From: Periplaneta americana
Lineage: Eukaryota > Arthropoda > Insecta > Blattodea > Blattidae
DNA: 64,000 nucleotides
NCBI RefSeq assembly: GCF_040183065.1
Contig: NC_091120.1
Span: forward strand, 176,788,488-176,852,487
Direction of reading: 5' to 3'
Under the pieces are notes generated by a model. That model was not told the origin of the DNA. It made no database searches and was given only the letters and a program-made list of their open reading frames with translations. The translations under genes and the position numbers were made by a program. Below, one piece after another: positions 42,731 to 54,952 of the stretch; position 1 is the stretch's first letter; each line of letters opens with the position of its first letter.

Positions 42731-45212
42731 AACCAAATGTTATTTAGAGCAAAGCAGGAATTGCCAGGCCACTGGCATTCAGACTTCTTACAGCTGTCTT
42801 TCAAATGTTATGAAACAGGTTTGAACCCCACTTCTGGAAGTTAGTATTATTCTGAGAGTTTATTCTATGTGTAGACATTTCCGTACACAATAGCACAAAA
42901 GCTTTATACACAAAATATATATTTATATATTGACTTATATTAATTAGATGAGATATATTATATTTTTGATATGAATTTAATTAAAGTGTATGTCTGATAT
43001 AGTTTTAAGACTGCGTAAGTCCATGTTTGGTTACATGGTTAGTTTAAATAGTCAAGATTTACAGAGCTATTTGTTGTAAGGACGATCTTACTTACTTTAA
43101 GTGAACTGAAGTTGTTGAAAGGGACAGAATTGATGTCATCAAATGGTAATAGCAAGGAAGTGGAATTATCTTGTAATCTCCACCTTGAATAGTATTAATA
43201 TTAAGTGATTCAATAAATATTCAGGTTAAGTAATTTGAATAAAGTGACAACATTTTGTTACTGAACTTGCTTGACTTCACTTAAGTTGAATTCTATCTTC
43301 ATTAATATTTAACTTGTATTTCGATAGAGTGGTATTCACAGTACAATTCCTATGCAAAGGGTCAGAAATCCTGTATTTCGTTGCGTAATTTGCTCACTTT
43401 TTTTTTAACCCTTTTTGGCCACAGAAAGATTGAGGTGCGTAAAATAAGCGGATTTTTGTTTTTAGTGGAGGGCTTTATCTAGGTATTATTCTAGTATGTT
43501 TGACACTACGGTAAGTTGTGACAATATTTTATGCCAATTTTGTAAAAATAAGTTTTCATACGGTAATGATAATAAATGTATTGTAATAGGCCTACTATAA
43601 TCTATTCAGCAATCTGTAATTAACGAGATCATAGTAGGTAATCAATCATTGCCTGACCACCTGTATTTTTGTTATTATCAGTTGATTGTAGGTTAAAACA
43701 CAGCTTATTTTGTGTAATTTTCTAAATTTAATCATTAAGGATGATTTATGTTCTCTCTTGAAGGTATACACCATTTTAAAATAATTTAATACACAAACAC
43801 AACTATTACATGAAATGCTCAATAAGTTTTTCTAGCTTTATTCTCTTCAGCTCTAATCAATAATAACAACAATCCAGGTTGCCAGGTGACGATAGAAAAC
43901 AAAAGCTGCGAAAACAAATTAATGAGGTGTATAAACAACTGAATGATCTTTCATATTTAAGTATAAAAATATAGGGGTGACATTTCGATGTGGGGGTGAA
44001 ATCTAAAATGCAATTAAGCCTGGTTTCAGACTTCCCCCGCAGTAACTTAATTGGCGTGGTTTTTTGCTTAAATTGAATTCAATTTAAATAATTATTTAGA
44101 TTGAGAAGTTTTGATATGAAAGCCCTGTATATGACACATATAGGCTAATATTAAGTCAACAGTAATCACACAAGGAGCACACTCATTTGAGTGGCTTGTT
44201 GGTCGAGACTCCACAATATATATATGCACTATTGGGCAAGCGAATTTTCCTCCATTAATAACCAATTGTTGATAGTTGATCGATGTATCCTTGATGTAAC
44301 TTCATGTTGTAATATCAGCTGCTTAACTAAATATTAAACACACTAAAATCTATACTCATGAAAAACAAAACTTATGCCATGCTATATATTGGTGCATAAA
44401 ATACATTGAGATGCAAATTACGCGAGGAAATACGGTATTTTCACAGTGATTTCTGTGATGAGTAGACGTCTGATTTATATGCAATTGCATGTTTTGTTTG
44501 CTCTCACACATGATATGCAAGTGGGCCCTAAGTACATTTGACATTCTTCTAAATTCGTATGCGAAGTTTTATAGTGTATAGGCCTATTTCTGCATATTTT
44601 GGCTATTGTAACGTATTACAGGAATACAGGCTTAAACATACATTTTTAAAGATAAATATGAACATATCATACATATTTTAATACTTTGCTTTTCGGTAAC
44701 ATCCAGTTTGTGAGAAGAAAAAAAAAACATAGGATGGCTATAGCACCACCACTCTGCCATGCATTGTCTGGATCAGCTCAGAAGCGAGCTCACTACAAAA
44801 TGGTGTACCCTAATTTGTCAATAATTAATTATCATTGTTTTTGTTAGATAAGAAAAAAAGGAAGATTTGCCAATAGGTTAGGTATATGATATTCTTAGTT
44901 GAGAAAATTCCTTGCATATAAAATAGAAGGACCAAGTGTTCAGGGAAGAAATTATGGAATTGCGAAATGGTTTTAAAAGAGGCTGAAGTAGTGAACCTGA
45001 ATCTATGGCGGTTTTATTGTTTTTCTGTTAATATGTGTTTAGTGAAAGTACCTGGTTAGCCGTGAAACCCTACTTTTTCCCAGAGGTTGTGTTGTTGTGC
45101 TGGATGTGTAAGGTCAAAACTTTTATACTTTTCGGTATGGAGGTTATAAGCTCTGAAATGTATGTGTGTTAGAAATATTGTAAGGTCATTCATTGTAAAA
45201 TGATGTGAGGTG
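42731..45212. other. Intergenic, no gene recognised
   Basis: About 2.5 kb of AT-rich DNA with only short chance frames, and no recognised repeat termini. Confidence 0.5.
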
Positions 45213-45665
45213 TAGAGTTACCTTAAGCATTTATTGGGTATTACACTGAATATTTTTAGCTAGAATAATATTTTGGTTATCTTATGCATTTATTGAGTAT
45301 TAGACTGAATGGGTGCTATGCATAGACATTTTGCTAGCCCGCACTACAAGCGTGCTAAATTAGCTCTGGCTATCGACCGATTACTTGTACAGGATTCATA
45401 TCATACCACTTACACTGGTTTATGAATACGAAAAACGTTAGTTCGCTGATCATCCACCGGAAGCCCGTGCTAAGAATGTCTATGAATATGGCTCAAATGT
45501 CTTTAGCATTTGTATACTAGAATAATATTTGGTTACCTTATGCATTTATTGGGTATTAGACTGACACTCTTTAGCATTGGTACACTAAATTAATATTTTG
45601 GTTACTTTATGCATTTGTTGGGTATTACATTTACTGTATTTAGCATTTATATACTGGAATAATAT
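45213..45665. repeat. Imperfect tandem repeat array with nested MITE
   Basis: Four or five copies of a roughly 70-80 bp unit containing TTATGCATTTATTGGGTATT and a TAGAATAATATTTGGTTA segment. The array is interrupted by a ~185-bp insertion at 45311-45494. Confidence 0.7.
45311..45494. mobile_element. Small MITE inside the tandem array
   Basis: The left end GTGCTATGCATAGACATT and right end, read inward, AGCCATATTCATAGACATT are partial inverted repeats. The insertion separates two units of the array. Confidence 0.5.
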
Positions 45666-46313
45666 TATTAGATTTGTGTTGTTATTGTTTCTTTTAGTGA
45701 TTAAATTTTTGTATTAAAATAGTCTAAGTATTGTAATTTGTATTTCAACCTTTCCAACACATCCAATATGTGTGTGTGTATCTAATGCCTACCCACTTCA
45801 CTTGTGTGATTCGGTTTCCACATACTGCAGATAGGTAGCAGGACTGTGACCCAGTGTCAAGTTGCACATCACTTTGGTGGGCCATTGTTATGCATGATAT
45901 TACAATTAAATATCACTTTTAAAAGGACCTCAGTGTATAATTATGTACACAATTTCCACCGTCCTTTCTCTCAGCTGCAATTAAATACATTGTACCTTCT
46001 CATTTTTATGGAGGTTGTATGGAGCAATTAAAAAGTAGCATTGGAACTATCTGGTGTGTATTGAAGTAAATATGTATTGTACTTAAGTTAATTTAAGGAA
46101 ATTATTTGTTATCAAGGACAATCATACTACTATCACTACGTAGGATGATGCAGCACTCAAGCTATTATTTTAACTAGCTGCAAGCGTCTTTATTTGTACA
46201 ATTATATGCCTGTAATTTCCAAATTATTTGCCCGACCTAGAGTCTAATTAGGTACCGGTATTTGTGAAAGCCAAGGTTTTACGTATTTTGTACACTGCAT
46301 ATCTCGATCCTTC
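45666..46313. other. Intergenic, nothing recognised
   Basis: AT-rich. There is no support for a gene. Confidence 0.5.
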
Positions 46314-46711
46314 TATAGTCCCGTCGCTCTAATTTCCGGCAGCCAATTGCGTTGCAGGTCGGCTACATTTAAACGCGTGCATCTTGTGATTCGCTGATTC
46401 ATTTCTTAAGGCTCGATAAATACTTAATATAATCGCCCGCCATTTTAGCTCTATCGTTGGCGTTCGCAGAAAGCACACGAAGACGTTATTTGCTGCTCAA
46501 TTATTTGCTGAATTACATTGCGTTTGATTTATTATCATAGGAGCTACGACATGATAATGTTTAATGGTGTGGCAAATAGATTCCCCGTATGGTAGCTCGG
46601 CAACGTAAGAACAAAAATGGCTAACGATACTACCTACCTAGACTTTATAGACTTTCTAAGACGTAAGCAAAGAGGCGGAGTCACGCGGGAAATAACAGCA
46701 TTGGGACTATA
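46314..46711 (+). mobile_element. MITE family T, copy 3
   Basis: Same element as 4725-5136 and 5686-6101. The ends TATAGTCCCGTCGCTC and, read inward, TATAGTCCCAATGCTG show the inverted repeat best in this copy. Confidence 0.78.
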
Positions 46712-46760
46712 TAATATTTAATGGCACATGATTCGGTATGCAATTTTTTTAATGTTATAA

Positions 46761-47754
46761 TTAGGGGCAGATGTTGATGAAAAATCATCTTATTTTTCAC
46801 ATTAGGACAATTCCTATTAATATAGAAATCTTTTCTGTGTTAATATCAACGTAAAAAATTAATTTCTTATATTGCATTTTTTGCATTTTTCGACATTTTT
46901 AATTAATAGGTCATTTTTATTTTATTTTTTTCAGCATATATTGGTCATTTTTAATACTTTGAAGAACTTTTAGATCATTTGGAATGTATATTACTTTCTT
47001 CTTTACCGATAGGTCTGTTAAATCTTTTTCTAAGCAAATAAGTCAGTAGTAATTACCTACTGAATAAGTGAATAACAGTGAAGTTTGAGTTTATAGTTTG
47101 AAACAAACTGTAAAGACCATCCCTCATTTGACTGAAGGCTTCACCTCACACAATGGAATTAATATAAAATGCTTGACAGCAGCTTAGTTTAAGTGAGGGC
47201 TTTGACCACTACTGTTCTTTTGTCGGTACGAGGATGTCTTTAGAATTTGTTTGTTTGGAAGGGGAGAAACTTATACTGTGTCCTGGACAGGATGTTGTGT
47301 CCCCATGGAAGGGAAGTGACAACACAAAGATTGCAAGAATGCACGCTGCACCCACAATTTGCTTTGTCATTCACACTCCCCCATCTGGAAGATCTGATAA
47401 CAAAAGTGAAGAACGTAAGGAGGAGGAGATGGAGAATAAAGGCACTGACATGGACCACTACCGATTGAAACACATTGTAAACCCTCACTAAAATCTACAG
47501 TTTTCCTTTAAAACCTTCATTTTTTTGCATGTCCTTTTCCTTTATCTTAGCCAAATTCCAGGACGTTGTCTCCTTTCTCCGAGATTTGCAGGGCCGTTAT
47601 TGAAACAAGGTGACTAATTTTTAAGAACTTGTGGTGCGAGTACAGTGAATAATATTTAAATGTCATTTTCTTTTAATATGTCATTTTTCCATTAGTTTAC
47701 AGGCATTTTAATGATCATTTGAAGTAGATTTTTAGGTCAACATCCGCCCCCTAG
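46761..47754. mobile_element. Unclassified TIR element flanked by TTATAA
   Basis: Ends are TTAGGGGCAGATGTTGA and, read inward, CTAGGGGGCGGATGTTGA. TTATAA is adjacent on both sides (46755-46760 and 47755-47760). The 994-bp interior has an open frame at 47234-47491 (MSLEFVCLEGEKLILCPGQD start) that I do not recognise. It is rich in TCATTTTT motifs. Confidence 0.55.
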
Positions 47755-47770
47755 TTATAATATTACAAGG

Positions 47771-48860
47771 GTACCATCAACTGGGGTAACATTGGCCCAA
47801 TTTATTTACCATTCTAAAAGTAAGCTTTTGTAATTTATGTATTTGTTAATTTATTTTAATTAAATATTTTAGAAGGGGTTCTGTGTGAAGTAATAATGGC
47901 TACTAAAGCATAACAAAAATATTTCTTTATGTTTATTTGAATTCATAATTTTTTAAATATTGGGCCAATGAGTAACATGGAGTAACTCTGCCCCAACTTT
48001 CCAACTTGCATAGTACACTATATTTAGGATCATCTTGGACCGCTGTAACTCCAAAATGAGGGCTGGTTTACCCAACTAATATGTTAAAATGCACTGAAAT
48101 CTCACTTGACAGTTTAATTAAGAACAGTCCATATTTTATTAGGAAAGGACGCAAATTGAAGATCATTCTGGAAATTATGTATTTTATATTATAATATTCA
48201 TTGAAAATCTCTTTCTCAGTGGTTGCACAATTCTTTTTAATTTAATTTTAATTATGGTTTATTTAACGATGCTCGCAACTGCAGAGGTTATATCAGCGTC
48301 GCTGGTGTGCTGGAAGTTTGTCCCGCATGAGTTCTTATACATGCCAGTAAATCTACTGACATGAGCCTGTCTCCTTTAAACACACTTAAATGCCATCGAC
48401 TTCGACTGGGATCGAACCCGCAACCTCGAGCACAGAAGGTCAGCGCTCTCTTATTAATATTACTGTATAATCTGACTGTGAAGTTAGGATGACGTTTTAG
48501 AAAAAGTTGTAACAAGGTGTATTGTTTTTTTAAATTAGTCACTGTGCGTCCTGTTTTGTCAAGATAGCTTTTATTGTCATTGGTAGATCTTGTTCGCCCA
48601 TTGCAAATTCAAATTCTGCCATATTTTCCAAATGTTTTGAAAATACATTCTCTTTTTCATTTGTGAATATTGTTGGCCAGCCTGGTTTTGCATTGAGATT
48701 TTCTTTGAGTTTATTTTTTATGGTGCTACACGGAATACCATAATATGCAGCTGGTGATCTCTGTGTTTTCGCACTATCCCTGATGTCATCTAAGCATTGG
48801 TTTAGTTTCTCCTCTGATTAATTTGAATATGGCTTAGTTCCTGGCGCATCTGTGTGTGTT
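47771..48860 (-). pseudogene. Pogo-like transposon relic with nested SINE
   Basis: The left end GGGTACCATCAACTGGGGTA resembles a pogo-type terminus. The minus strand at about 48830-48545 reads, across a frame change, EEKLNQCLDDIRDSAK, AAYYGIPCSTI, then LKENLNAKPGWPTIFTNEKE and FSKHLENMAEFEFAM. This is a Psq-type helix-turn-helix plus the following linker. No catalytic domain was found and the right end was not identified. A SINE lies inside at 48247-48455. Confidence 0.6.
48247..48455 (-). repeat. SINE family B copy
   Basis: Minus-strand copy: TTTATTTAACGATGCTCGCA at the left end and the tRNA B-box complement GGGATCGAACCCGCAAC at about 48410. It is the same family as the 19952 and 31948 copies. 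Confidence 0.75.
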
Positions 48861-49424
48861 CAGTTTTTATTTTTCAAAATATAATCAATATGGAAAATAA
48901 TGTATTAAATTTCAAATTTAAATTATTTTGTCAACCATACCTACCAACTTTCTTGGTCTAGATTGACAAATCGAACTGAAACCCTGACCGAGTTACTACG
49001 TGAGCGCTGGCTGTCTTGGGGAGGAGCAAGTGAGAAAGCATGGGGGTAAGGGAGAGAGCACTATGCACTATGTACTTGCAGGTCCACTCACAGTTTGTCA
49101 AACCTGCTAACAAAAGGATTAAAAGGTTGACTAGTTGCCTGCAATGCTAGCATAATGGAACCTTCCTAGCAGACAGTCGAGGCAAAAATGAAGAATCCGT
49201 TATTGTGGTAATACCGGGGAGTGGTTCTTCTATTGGTCGCGATGCCCACACACACCCTCTCAGATATTTACGTGGTGATTGGTGACTGAATGACGAGGAG
49301 CGAGGGAGAGAGAAGAAAGAAAGAGAGAGATTCCAGAAGTTGGTGTGTTTTACGGGGTTTCACTTGAAGTTGTCAAACTGTACATGCCAAATTTTTACTG
49401 CTTAAAATACCATTTCACCATTTA
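48861..49424. other. Intergenic, nothing recognised
   Basis: Includes a purine-rich GAGAGAGAAGAAAGAAAGAG tract near 49309-49330. Confidence 0.45.
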
Positions 49425-49547
49425 ATAATAATAATCCGTGGCACCACAGCCCTTGAAGGGTCCAGATCGACCAGCCGCCTGCTGGCCTCACTTTCACATA
49501 CCGAAGCAGAAGTGGACGATCATCCAACCAGAATGGAGGTATTATGG
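49425..49547. repeat. Short interspersed repeat fragment
   Basis: A GC-richer island containing CCGTGGCACCACAGCCCTTG and GGACGATCATCCAACCAGAA. It looks like a conserved interspersed repeat, class unknown. Confidence 0.35.
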
Positions 49548-49942
49548 TTTCACTATATAAAAGTTTTCAAAATATTTTTCACATTACAAAACAGTTGATT
49601 CACTTAAAATAGTGCTGCTGTCTATAGGTAAGTTCTGAAAGCAATTGGTTAAACTGTTGTACTCGCTGAAGCTGCCGTTTACTTCAAAGAACTGGGTCAT
49701 AATGTTACCAGCATTCTTATATAAAATTATGAAAAAATGAATTTGGGACATACTTAAACATGTGACGACATCCTTATTGGTGACAAATAGTGTGGGTACT
49801 AATATTGTATCATGGTACTAATAACCTTGGACAAATAGTTTCGGTACGAATTTCTTGGAAAGAATAGTCCTGTCCTGAAAGATTGCATGCTGTCTGGAGG
49901 CAAATGTGGACTTTATTTTTTTTTTTTTTTAATGGTGGATAC

Positions 49943-51077
49943 CTGTTGGAGAAAAAATGGGAGTGTAAGGGTACAGTACATCAGTTACTCAAAGATTTCA
50001 AAAAGGCGTATGACTCGGTTAAGAGAGAAGTTTTATATAATATTCTTATTGAATTTGGTATTCCCAAGAAACTAGTTCGATTAATTAAAATGTGTCTTAG
50101 TGAAACGTATAGCAGAGTCTGTATAGGCCAGTTTCTATCTGATGCTTTTCCAATTCACTGCGGGCTAAAGCAGGGAGATGCACTATCACCTTTACCTTTT
50201 AACTTTGCTCTAGAATATGCCATTAGGAAAGTTCAGGATAACACAGAGGGTTTGGAATTGAATGGGTTACGTCAGCTTCTTGTCTCTGCGGATGACGTGA
50301 ATATGTTAGGAGAAAATTCACATATGATTAGGAAAAACGCGGAAATTCTACTTGAAGCAAGTAAAGCGATAGGGTTAGAAGTAAATCCCGAAAAGACTAA
50401 GTATATGATTATGTCTCGTGACCAGAATATTGTACAAAATGGGACTATAAAAATTGGAGATTTATCCTTCAAAGAGGTGGAAAAATTCAAATATCTTGGA
50501 GCAACAGTAACAAATATAAATGACACTCGGGAGGAAATTAAACGCAGAATAAATATGGGAAATGCCTGCTATTATTCGGTTGAGAAGCTTTTGTCATCTA
50601 GTCTTCTGTCAAAAAATCTGAAAGTTAGAATTTATAAAACAGTTATATTACCGGTTGTTCTGTATGGTTGCGAAACTTGGACTCTCACTTTGAGAGAGGA
50701 ACAGAGATTAAGGGTGTTTGAGAATAAGGTTCTTAGGAAAATATTTGGGGCTAAGAGGGATGAAGTTACAGGAGAATGGAGAAAGTTACACAACGCAGAG
50801 CTGCATGCATTGTATTCTTCACCTGATGTAATTAGGAACATTAAATCCAGACGTTTGAGATAGGCAGGACATGTAGCACGTATGGGCGAATCCAGAAATG
50901 CATATAGAGTGTTAATTGGGAGGCCGAGACGTAGATGGGAAGATAAAATGGATTTTAGGGAAGTGGGATATGATGGTAGAGACTGGATTAATCTTGCTCA
51001 GGATAGGACCAATGGTGGGCTTATGTGAGGGCGGCAATGAACCTCCGGGTTCCTTAAAAGCCAGTAAGTAAGTAAGT
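49943..51077 (+). pseudogene. RTE-like LINE, 5' truncated, with target-site duplication
   Basis: Reverse transcriptase from the fingers onward: [48 protein letters not shown], then [14 protein letters not shown]. The catalytic Tyr is Ser here (SADD). It continues through [22 protein letters not shown] and [10 protein letters not shown] to a stop at 50861-50863 replacing Trp. The 3' end has the CCAGTAAGTAAGTAA tail. AATGGTGGATAC flanks it at 49931-49942 and 51078-51089, a 12-bp duplication. Confidence 0.88.
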
Positions 51078-51309
51078 AATGGTGGATACTTGACTATTCG
51101 CCATTCATCCATATGAAGTCAGTTATGTAGATCAATTTACAGACAGAATCGTTACCCAGACTATACTATAGGAGGCTGGTCAATGTTACACCCATGATGA
51201 AATGAGATGATGGAGATTTGTTGGAATGCCATGGGGAACTGAAGCTCCTGGAGAAATCTTCATCTGGGCATTTGGTTTACATGTTCAACCCAATTCTTTT
51301 TTTTTTTAT

Positions 51310-51515
51310 TGGTTATTTTGCGGTGCTTTATCAACTGCCGTGGTTATCTAGAATCTGAATGATATGAAGCTGATAATATTGACGAAATGAGTCCAGGGTC
51401 CAGCGCTGAAAGTTACCCAGCATTTGCTCTTAATGGGTTGAGGGAAAACCCCGGAAAAAACCTCAGCCAGGTAACTTGTCCCAACCAGGATTTGAACCCA
51501 GGCCTGTTCGTTTCA
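51310..51515 (-). repeat. SINE family A copy
   Basis: Ends with TTATTTTGCGGTGCTTTATC at the left, with the B-box complement AGGATTTGAACCCAGG at about 51487-51503. Confidence 0.7.
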
Positions 51516-51538
51516 TGTTCAATTCATTTTGTACATTG

Positions 51539-51540
<2 letters not shown>

Positions 51541-51590
<50 letters not shown>
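51541..51590. repeat. Poly(T) tract
   Basis: An uninterrupted T run of about 50, possibly the poly(A) tail of a minus-strand retroposon whose body I cannot identify. Confidence 0.9.
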
Positions 51591-51591
<1 letters not shown>

Positions 51592-52321
51592 TGGAATTTA
51601 CTTTCAATTCCTGAATAATTTCATTGTCTGGTTTAAAATGCAGCCAATTGTATTCTGTTGATGTTCACATAAATTTTGGAGAAACTTTAGATCATTTTCC
51701 ACTGACATCCGCCATGTTGTCTTTTCTGACTATACCATGTCAGTTTCAAATTAATGTAGGCCGTGGAAAAAATTCCTATACTTCATGTATCATTATTTGT
51801 TATCAGATTATTCGAATGAGAACAAGCTCTAAAAACCTTAACAAACCAAACATACAATTGTGTACAAAAACGGCATAACTGCAGTAGTGCGAAATGGCCA
51901 CTATGCAAAAAGGATTCCCTGTTTACTTCTATGTGTTTCCAATGTGTGGACAGCATGCATAGAGACGAAAGACGGTCATCTCGAATGGCGTTCCTTAGCC
52001 ATCTTTTCACCCCCGAAGGGTGCTAAAACATATAAGTACAAGGAATGCATATAAGTAGTTTCTGATGAATGCTGTAACCATAACAAACGAAAATAATACT
52101 AATGATTACACATAACTTCTCTGAATGACCGTTCCACTGTAGGCTACATGTAGTGCTGGGTAAAGTGATGGACAATGTCAAAGCTTGCTCAATGGATGGA
52201 AAAAAAATTAAAAACGCGTGAAAAATAAAAAATCTCAGTGGTAGTAATACTCCCTGCAAGCGCCCTTGAGTGTATGGTTCCTTTGTAAGAGAGGTTTTTT
52301 TTTTTGTACAACTGGCAAGTG
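51591..52321. other. Intergenic, nothing recognised
   Basis: Only chance frames on both strands. Confidence 0.5.
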
Positions 52322-52323
52322 TA

Positions 52324-52715
52324 CAGTAGTGGCAAAAAAAAAAAACCGGACCGACTCTTGTAGCTGATTTCAGAGTCACAGATTCAAATTTTGCTAGTCA
52401 CAAAACACACCCATCTTGTATAATTAATTATAACAATGAAATTTATTGCATTTGTTCGATTCTTACCGTGTTTTGTTTCCTTCAGTGCTTCAAACTTACA
52501 GACGAAAAATCTTTGAGAGTTTTATTTTCATCTGGCATCAATATTACATTTCTACTTCTATTTGGCAAAGATAACTGCGTATTTTTACATTAAATAGCAG
52601 TACATACCTCTGGCTTCACTATCCATATTGAAATTGCCACAGTTTGACACAATACACAGCACAGGATTCTTTTGTATCAGCTACAAGGGTCGGTCCGGTT
52701 TTTTTGCCACTACTG
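52324..52715. mobile_element. Mariner-type MITE with long TIRs
   Basis: Flanked by TA. The ends CAGTAGTGGCAAAAA..., with ACCGGACCGAC and CTTGTAGCTGAT following in both inverted arms, give about 45 bp of inverted repeat differing mainly in A-run length. 392 bp, non-coding. Confidence 0.82.
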
Positions 52716-52719
52716 TACA

Positions 52720-54330
52720 TAACACAGTGTTATTTTATTATTTTCCTCCAGTGGCATGCGGAAATTTAATTCCAAGGCATATATCTTAATTAATTAAATG
52801 ATAGCAGGCAAATTCGTCCATCATCTTGAATGGCTTGAGTAATGTTAGTGACTCAGGAACTATTGGAGGTAGCACATAGGACTAATATGGGTAGTCTGTA
52901 AATGGCACGGGCTTGCCTTATTGCCCTCTACAGTCCAATCCTAGTATTCTTCCTAATTAAGATGAGAAGGATAAAAAATAACAGTTCAATATATGTTCAA
53001 TAAAACTTTAATGAACAAAATTGTTACATTTCAAATAAATATAAATAAAGTCAATTTAGGATACTTATGTTATTCAAATTATATAACTCTTAACACATGG
53101 AAGTTAAAACTTCAATATTTGTGATTTAAGTTTAAAAAATCCAGACTAGTTATGATACTGCAGCAAAATCCATAAATATGTAAGTAATAGTGTGCCTGTA
53201 ACATTGTGATTATAGGTTACTTATTCTTAAAGTTAATATACCGGCATCCCATTCTGTAGTAGGAATTAGTGATGTTTCTTATGAAACTTCACAAACCGTA
53301 AATCTCTATTGCAGGAAGTTCATATTCCTGTCCTTTGTGTAATACATCAGGTAAGGAAGGAAGTACTTGTTAAAAATATTTCGTCATTATATTTTATTCA
53401 ATTTGTAATTTCAGCACAAAACTCGGAGACATCAGAATATAGTGGTATTGTTATTCAACTGATACATCGTATACTGTAAGTTACAGTTTCTGGAATTGAA
53501 ATATAGTCAGTTTAAATTAAGGAAGTATTTTTCATTCTATGTTTGCTTTATGCATGGTTATTTTTAAGGGGAGCAAGGAGCATTAAATTCGTGTACTACG
53601 ATACACATATTTATTAAAAGTTAAATTAAGTTTCAAGGAAACTGATTTCATACGCTTCACATTCTTTAAATATTAAATAAATCTGAATGAAGATATGTTA
53701 AGTTCGTGTACTTCATCTTTTTTTTATAACATTTTTAAAATTTAATCCTGCCTCTGAATGGGAAGGTTCTAGGCAAAATTTACAGGCCATTTCTTGCCTA
53801 TGTCAAAATGTGGTGTAAATGCGTGTAGATTTGTCCCATCTTCCATCTGTAATCCTCCAATAAAGTTCAAATTAAAAGCAAAATTACGTACATTAAATAC
53901 ACAAATGATTTCGTTAATACAAGACTTGAGTTTAGGATTTCTGCTTCAAATGCACGGTATATTTTCTGAGTACGGTATTTCTTAAAACAAATTTATTTGT
54001 ATACGGGATAACTTACGAAGTTACACTAAATTTTATCTGTGTACAGGACAATTCACGAAGTTCACCCACACTTATGGAAAACATTTTTAATTTGGAGAAC
54101 AGAACTTAATGAAGGTGGCAACTCTCTTTCTTTATATTTCAATCAATTGAAATTTTTTTATGAGAATAGATTGGACAAATTTCCAATATTAAATATTAGA
54201 ACTGACTGACATAAGATGTTTCATTTTCCATTGCCCCACAAACTAAAAAAACAAAAATAAGAGGGATGAAGCTAAAATTTAAATAAAATTTAACAAATCT
54301 AAGCTTGAAATTCGTCATTTGTGCAGTGAT
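52720..54330. other. Intergenic, nothing recognised
   Basis: About 1.6 kb of AT-rich DNA without recognisable coding or repeat structure. Confidence 0.5.
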
Positions 54331-54338
54331 AAGATCAA

Positions 54339-54468
54339 GGTATGCTAAGGAGATCTTTGCACTCCCGTGTGCCACACCACTGACGATGTCTGCCGCAGGA
54401 GCAGACGAAACGTATGGTAGCGACAGCACCAACAGACTATGACCCTTTAGCCCGGATAACATTGATCC
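54339..54468 (+). mobile_element. Diverged single arm of the palindromic Penelope-like family
   Basis: Aligns along its length with the right arm of the 57-kb palindrome. The core CTGACGA-T-GTCTGC, 7-nt loop, GCAGAC, GAAACG is at 54380-54412, and the end AGCCCGGATAACATTGATCC corresponds to AGCCCGGAAAATGAATC there. The opposite arm is missing. Confidence 0.6.
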
Positions 54469-54741
54469 AATCTTCATTGTTCGCAACATAGCTCTGCTGG
54501 CACTTTGCAATGTCAGACTTCGTTAATTAGTTGTGTGAACTGTATGAAGAAAAACGTATTTTCAACCACTATTAGATACACAGCACAATAACGCATTTTC
54601 CTCGTTGAAACATATCTAATGAAGAAGAAGTCATATGAGCTGTATTTATGTTTCAGACAATGTTTCTTCTCATCCATAAAGGAACCTACTTCTCGCCACT
54701 TATTTAATAATTACCGATGTTTCAGTTATGTAGCTTCTTAA

Positions 54742-54948
54742 GGGGAGAATGTAGGTATCGGTAGGTCCCTATCTCCGCCATGTTAAATTGGTGCACTTTA
54801 TGTACCTTTTTATCTGCATGTATTTAAGGTAGAATCATGCAATTTTGCACACTAGTAGACAAGAATGTTTTTAATCATCCTTGGATTTTTCAGATTTTAA
54901 TGTTAGAAATATTGAGATTTTTCACCAAACATAATCTACATTGTCCCC
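54742..54948. mobile_element. Small TTAA-flanked MITE
   Basis: TTAA on both sides (54738-54741 and 54949-54952), with inverted ends GGGGAGAATGTAG and, read inward, GGGGACAATGTAG. The TTAA duplication suggests mobilisation by a piggyBac-type transposase, but the ends do not match the 23-kb piggyBac. Confidence 0.6.
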
Positions 54949-54952
54949 TTAA

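Noticed and set aside
45213..45665. CRISPR array
   Set aside because: The units are long, imperfect tandem repeats in an animal genome, without repeat-spacer structure.
47234..47491. Host gene at 47234
   Set aside because: The 85-codon frame lies inside a TIR element, overlaps frames on both strands and has no recognised motif.
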